25,312 bases of DNA, taken from positions 1-25,312 of the forward strand of contig CALCDS010000010.1 in NCBI GenBank assembly GCA_937900065.1. Direction: 5' to 3'. This stretch comes from an uncultured Clostridiaceae bacterium (GTDB lineage Bacteria; Bacillota; Clostridia; Clostridiales; Oxobacteraceae). Each line of letters starts with the position of its first letter. Within the stretch, counting starts at the first letter, position 1. The notes beneath the pieces were generated by a model. That model was not told the DNA's origin. It was given only the letters and a program-made list of their open reading frames with translations, and ran no database searches. The translations under genes and the position numbers were made by a program. Positions 24,225-25,312 of the stretch are shown in pieces.

Positions 24225-24598
24225 GCTTTGGGAAAGTACGAAAACGAGGACTACAAGGACATCAGCCATGCCAGCATCGTGACGCTGGCAAAATTCTATG
24301 GCGTTTCCGCCGATTACCTGCTGTGGATGACGGAAACAAAAATCACCCAAACGCAGACCTCGTGCAGCTGCATTTGAGTGATGAAATGATCGGGCTTTTG
24401 AAAAGCGGGAAAATCAATACCCAGCTGCTGTGTGAAATGGCTGCGCATCAGGATTTTGTAAAGCTGGCAGACGTCGAAGTTTACGTGTATGGCGTTGCCA
24501 GTATGCAGGTACGGAACCTGAACGCATGGATTCGACATGGGTCGGAAGGTAGGCGGCTTCTGTTGCTGAAAACTTTAGCAATATCTTCGGAGGCATAG
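24225..24598 (+). pseudogene. Frameshifted XRE-type regulator of a mobile element
   Basis: Two overlapping frames together give one XRE/Cro-like regulator. The first (from 24225) reads LGKYENEDYKDISHASIV then LAKFYGVSADYLLWMTETK, the end of a helix-turn-helix domain. The second (from about 24338) continues NHPNADLVQLHLSDEMIGLL and onward to NLNAWIRH. Both halves fit a regulator family common in integrative conjugative elements. The break is at an A-run (24338-24342), where one missing base would join the frames. No N-terminal start with the first HTH helices is visible, so the gene is truncated as well as shifted. The end (TAG 24596-24598) abuts the next gene. Confidence 0.6.
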
Positions 24599-24600
24599 AT

Positions 24601-25312
24601 TTGAAGATGAAATGTGCAAACAAGCAAAAATTTAAAAGGACCACAACGGGCATGAGTATTCTTATACTCGTGATTGCTGCAGCTGTGGTTCTTATCGGTA
24701 TAACCATATTCCGTTTCTATCGTGTAAAACAGCTCAGCAAAAACCTTTATGCCGGTGTGGATGGTCAGGTCACGGCAAATGATGCCGGGACATCCAATGC
24801 CAAACTGGCGGCATACCAGAAAAGCAGTCCTGCTGATATCCTGCAAAGTGGAGACGCAGATAAGACGCAGGTGTCGATTATATTTTCTGGGTTGAACAAA
24901 GATGAAAAAACAAATGAAAAAATCATTGACCTTCTGAAAAAGCATGATGCGGAGGCCGTGTTTGCTGTGCCTGCCGTTCATGCCAGAGAAAATGATGGAG
25001 TCTTAAAGAAGGTCCAGAAAAATGGGAATTCCTTTGCCAGTAACGGGCTGAACGGCAATACGCAGATGGAAAAGAAAGAGCTGTCTGAACTTCTTAATGA
25101 CTTTTCTCTTTCAAAAACGACTCTTGAAGCGGAGACGGAGGAAATTGTGAACCGTCTCTACTGCTCCGGAACTGCGTATACAGCATCTGTTTTAAAGGCT
25201 GCAAAATCCAGTGGTTATGCCGAGGTTATCAGTCCGGACGACGGAGATCAGATCGATTACACCACCTTTAAAGATGAAAAAGAGGCCTGGAATTATGTCA
25301 GCCGGCTTTCCG
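24601..25312 (+). CDS. Membrane-anchored protein with degenerate polysaccharide-deacetylase-like domain (partial)
   Basis: An open frame runs from TTG 24601 (GGAGG 7 bases upstream; ATG 24607 is the alternative start) past the right edge, giving at least 237 residues. The N-terminus is a basic stretch followed by one transmembrane segment (about 18-38, MSILILVIAAAVVLIGITIF), so the rest is probably outside the membrane. Residues from about 90 on, VSIIFSGLNKDEKTNEKIID then LLKKHDAEAVFAVPAV, align with the start of the NodB deacetylase fold. The metal-binding TFDDGP motif is replaced by IFSGLN, so catalysis is doubtful. The C-terminus is not in the window. It directly follows the XRE remnant. 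Confidence 0.6.
   Translation, partial: MKMKCANKQKFKRTTTGMSILILVIAAAVVLIGITIFRFYRVKQLSKNLYAGVDGQVTANDAGTSNAKLAAYQKSSPADILQSGDADKTQVSIIFSGLNKDEKTNEKIIDLLKKHDAEAVFAVPAVHARENDGVLKKVQKNGNSFASNGLNGNTQMEKKELSELLNDFSLSKTTLEAETEEIVNRLYCSGTAYTASVLKAAKSSGYAEVISPDDGDQIDYTTFKDEKEAWNYVSRLS

Noticed and set aside
24039..24350. 103-residue frame on the - strand over the XRE remnant.
   Set aside because: It is antisense to the recognisable XRE regulator halves and lacks a ribosome binding site.

Overview
The window looks like a chromosomal segment of a low-G+C Gram-positive anaerobe, most likely a member of the Clostridia. The reasons are strong AAGGAGG-type ribosome binding sites, PTS systems run by PRD-domain regulators, U-tailed hairpin terminators, a flavodoxin and a small Tyr/Pro-rich protein of the kind seen in spore-formers. 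I cannot name a species.

Region 1 (1-2.4 kb, + strand) holds the end of an unidentified gene, a YgjP-type zinc metallopeptidase and a PepV-type M20 dipeptidase. A long gene-free leader follows (2393-2902). It contains a possible structured RNA or terminator, a probable PRD-regulator operator and two consecutive inverted repeats in front of mtlA.

Region 2 (2.9-9.2 kb, + strand) is a mannitol-type PTS operon: EIICB (mtlA), the PRD activator mtlR, EIIA (mtlF), a 1-phosphofructokinase-like kinase and a zinc-dependent dehydrogenase resembling L-sorbose-1-phosphate reductase. No classical mtlD is present. The two last genes suggest an alternative route, mannitol-1-P to fructose-1-P to fructose-1,6-bisphosphate.

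Region 3 (9.4-15.9 kb, - strand) converges on region 2 across two terminators. It encodes a second PRD regulator, separate fructose-family EIIA, EIIB and EIIC proteins, and a GH38 alpha-mannosidase of MngB type. Together these look like uptake and hydrolysis of mannosylglycerate or a related alpha-mannoside. The two operons share a TTGTCA/TGAC operator-like dyad, and a nearly identical 55-base inverted-repeat element lies upstream of each regulator gene.

Region 4 (16.2-18.9 kb, - strand) is a MoxR-type AAA+ ATPase and VWA-domain protein pair. Region 5 (19.1-22.1 kb, + strand) has a flavodoxin, a small Tyr/Pro-rich protein, and KdgK and KduD, two consecutive steps in the catabolism of pectin-derived unsaturated uronates. 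KduD lacks an ordinary start codon at the place its family begins.

Region 6 (22.3 kb to the end) starts at a tRNA-Arg(ACG) gene. It continues into visibly more G+C-rich DNA with a DegV-family gene, remnants of mobile-element genes (a possible mobilization-protein tail and a frameshifted XRE-type regulator), and the start of a membrane-anchored protein with a degenerate polysaccharide-deacetylase-like domain that runs off the window. This stretch looks like an old, decaying insertion next to a tRNA gene. No CRISPR array, rRNA or complete insertion sequence was seen.
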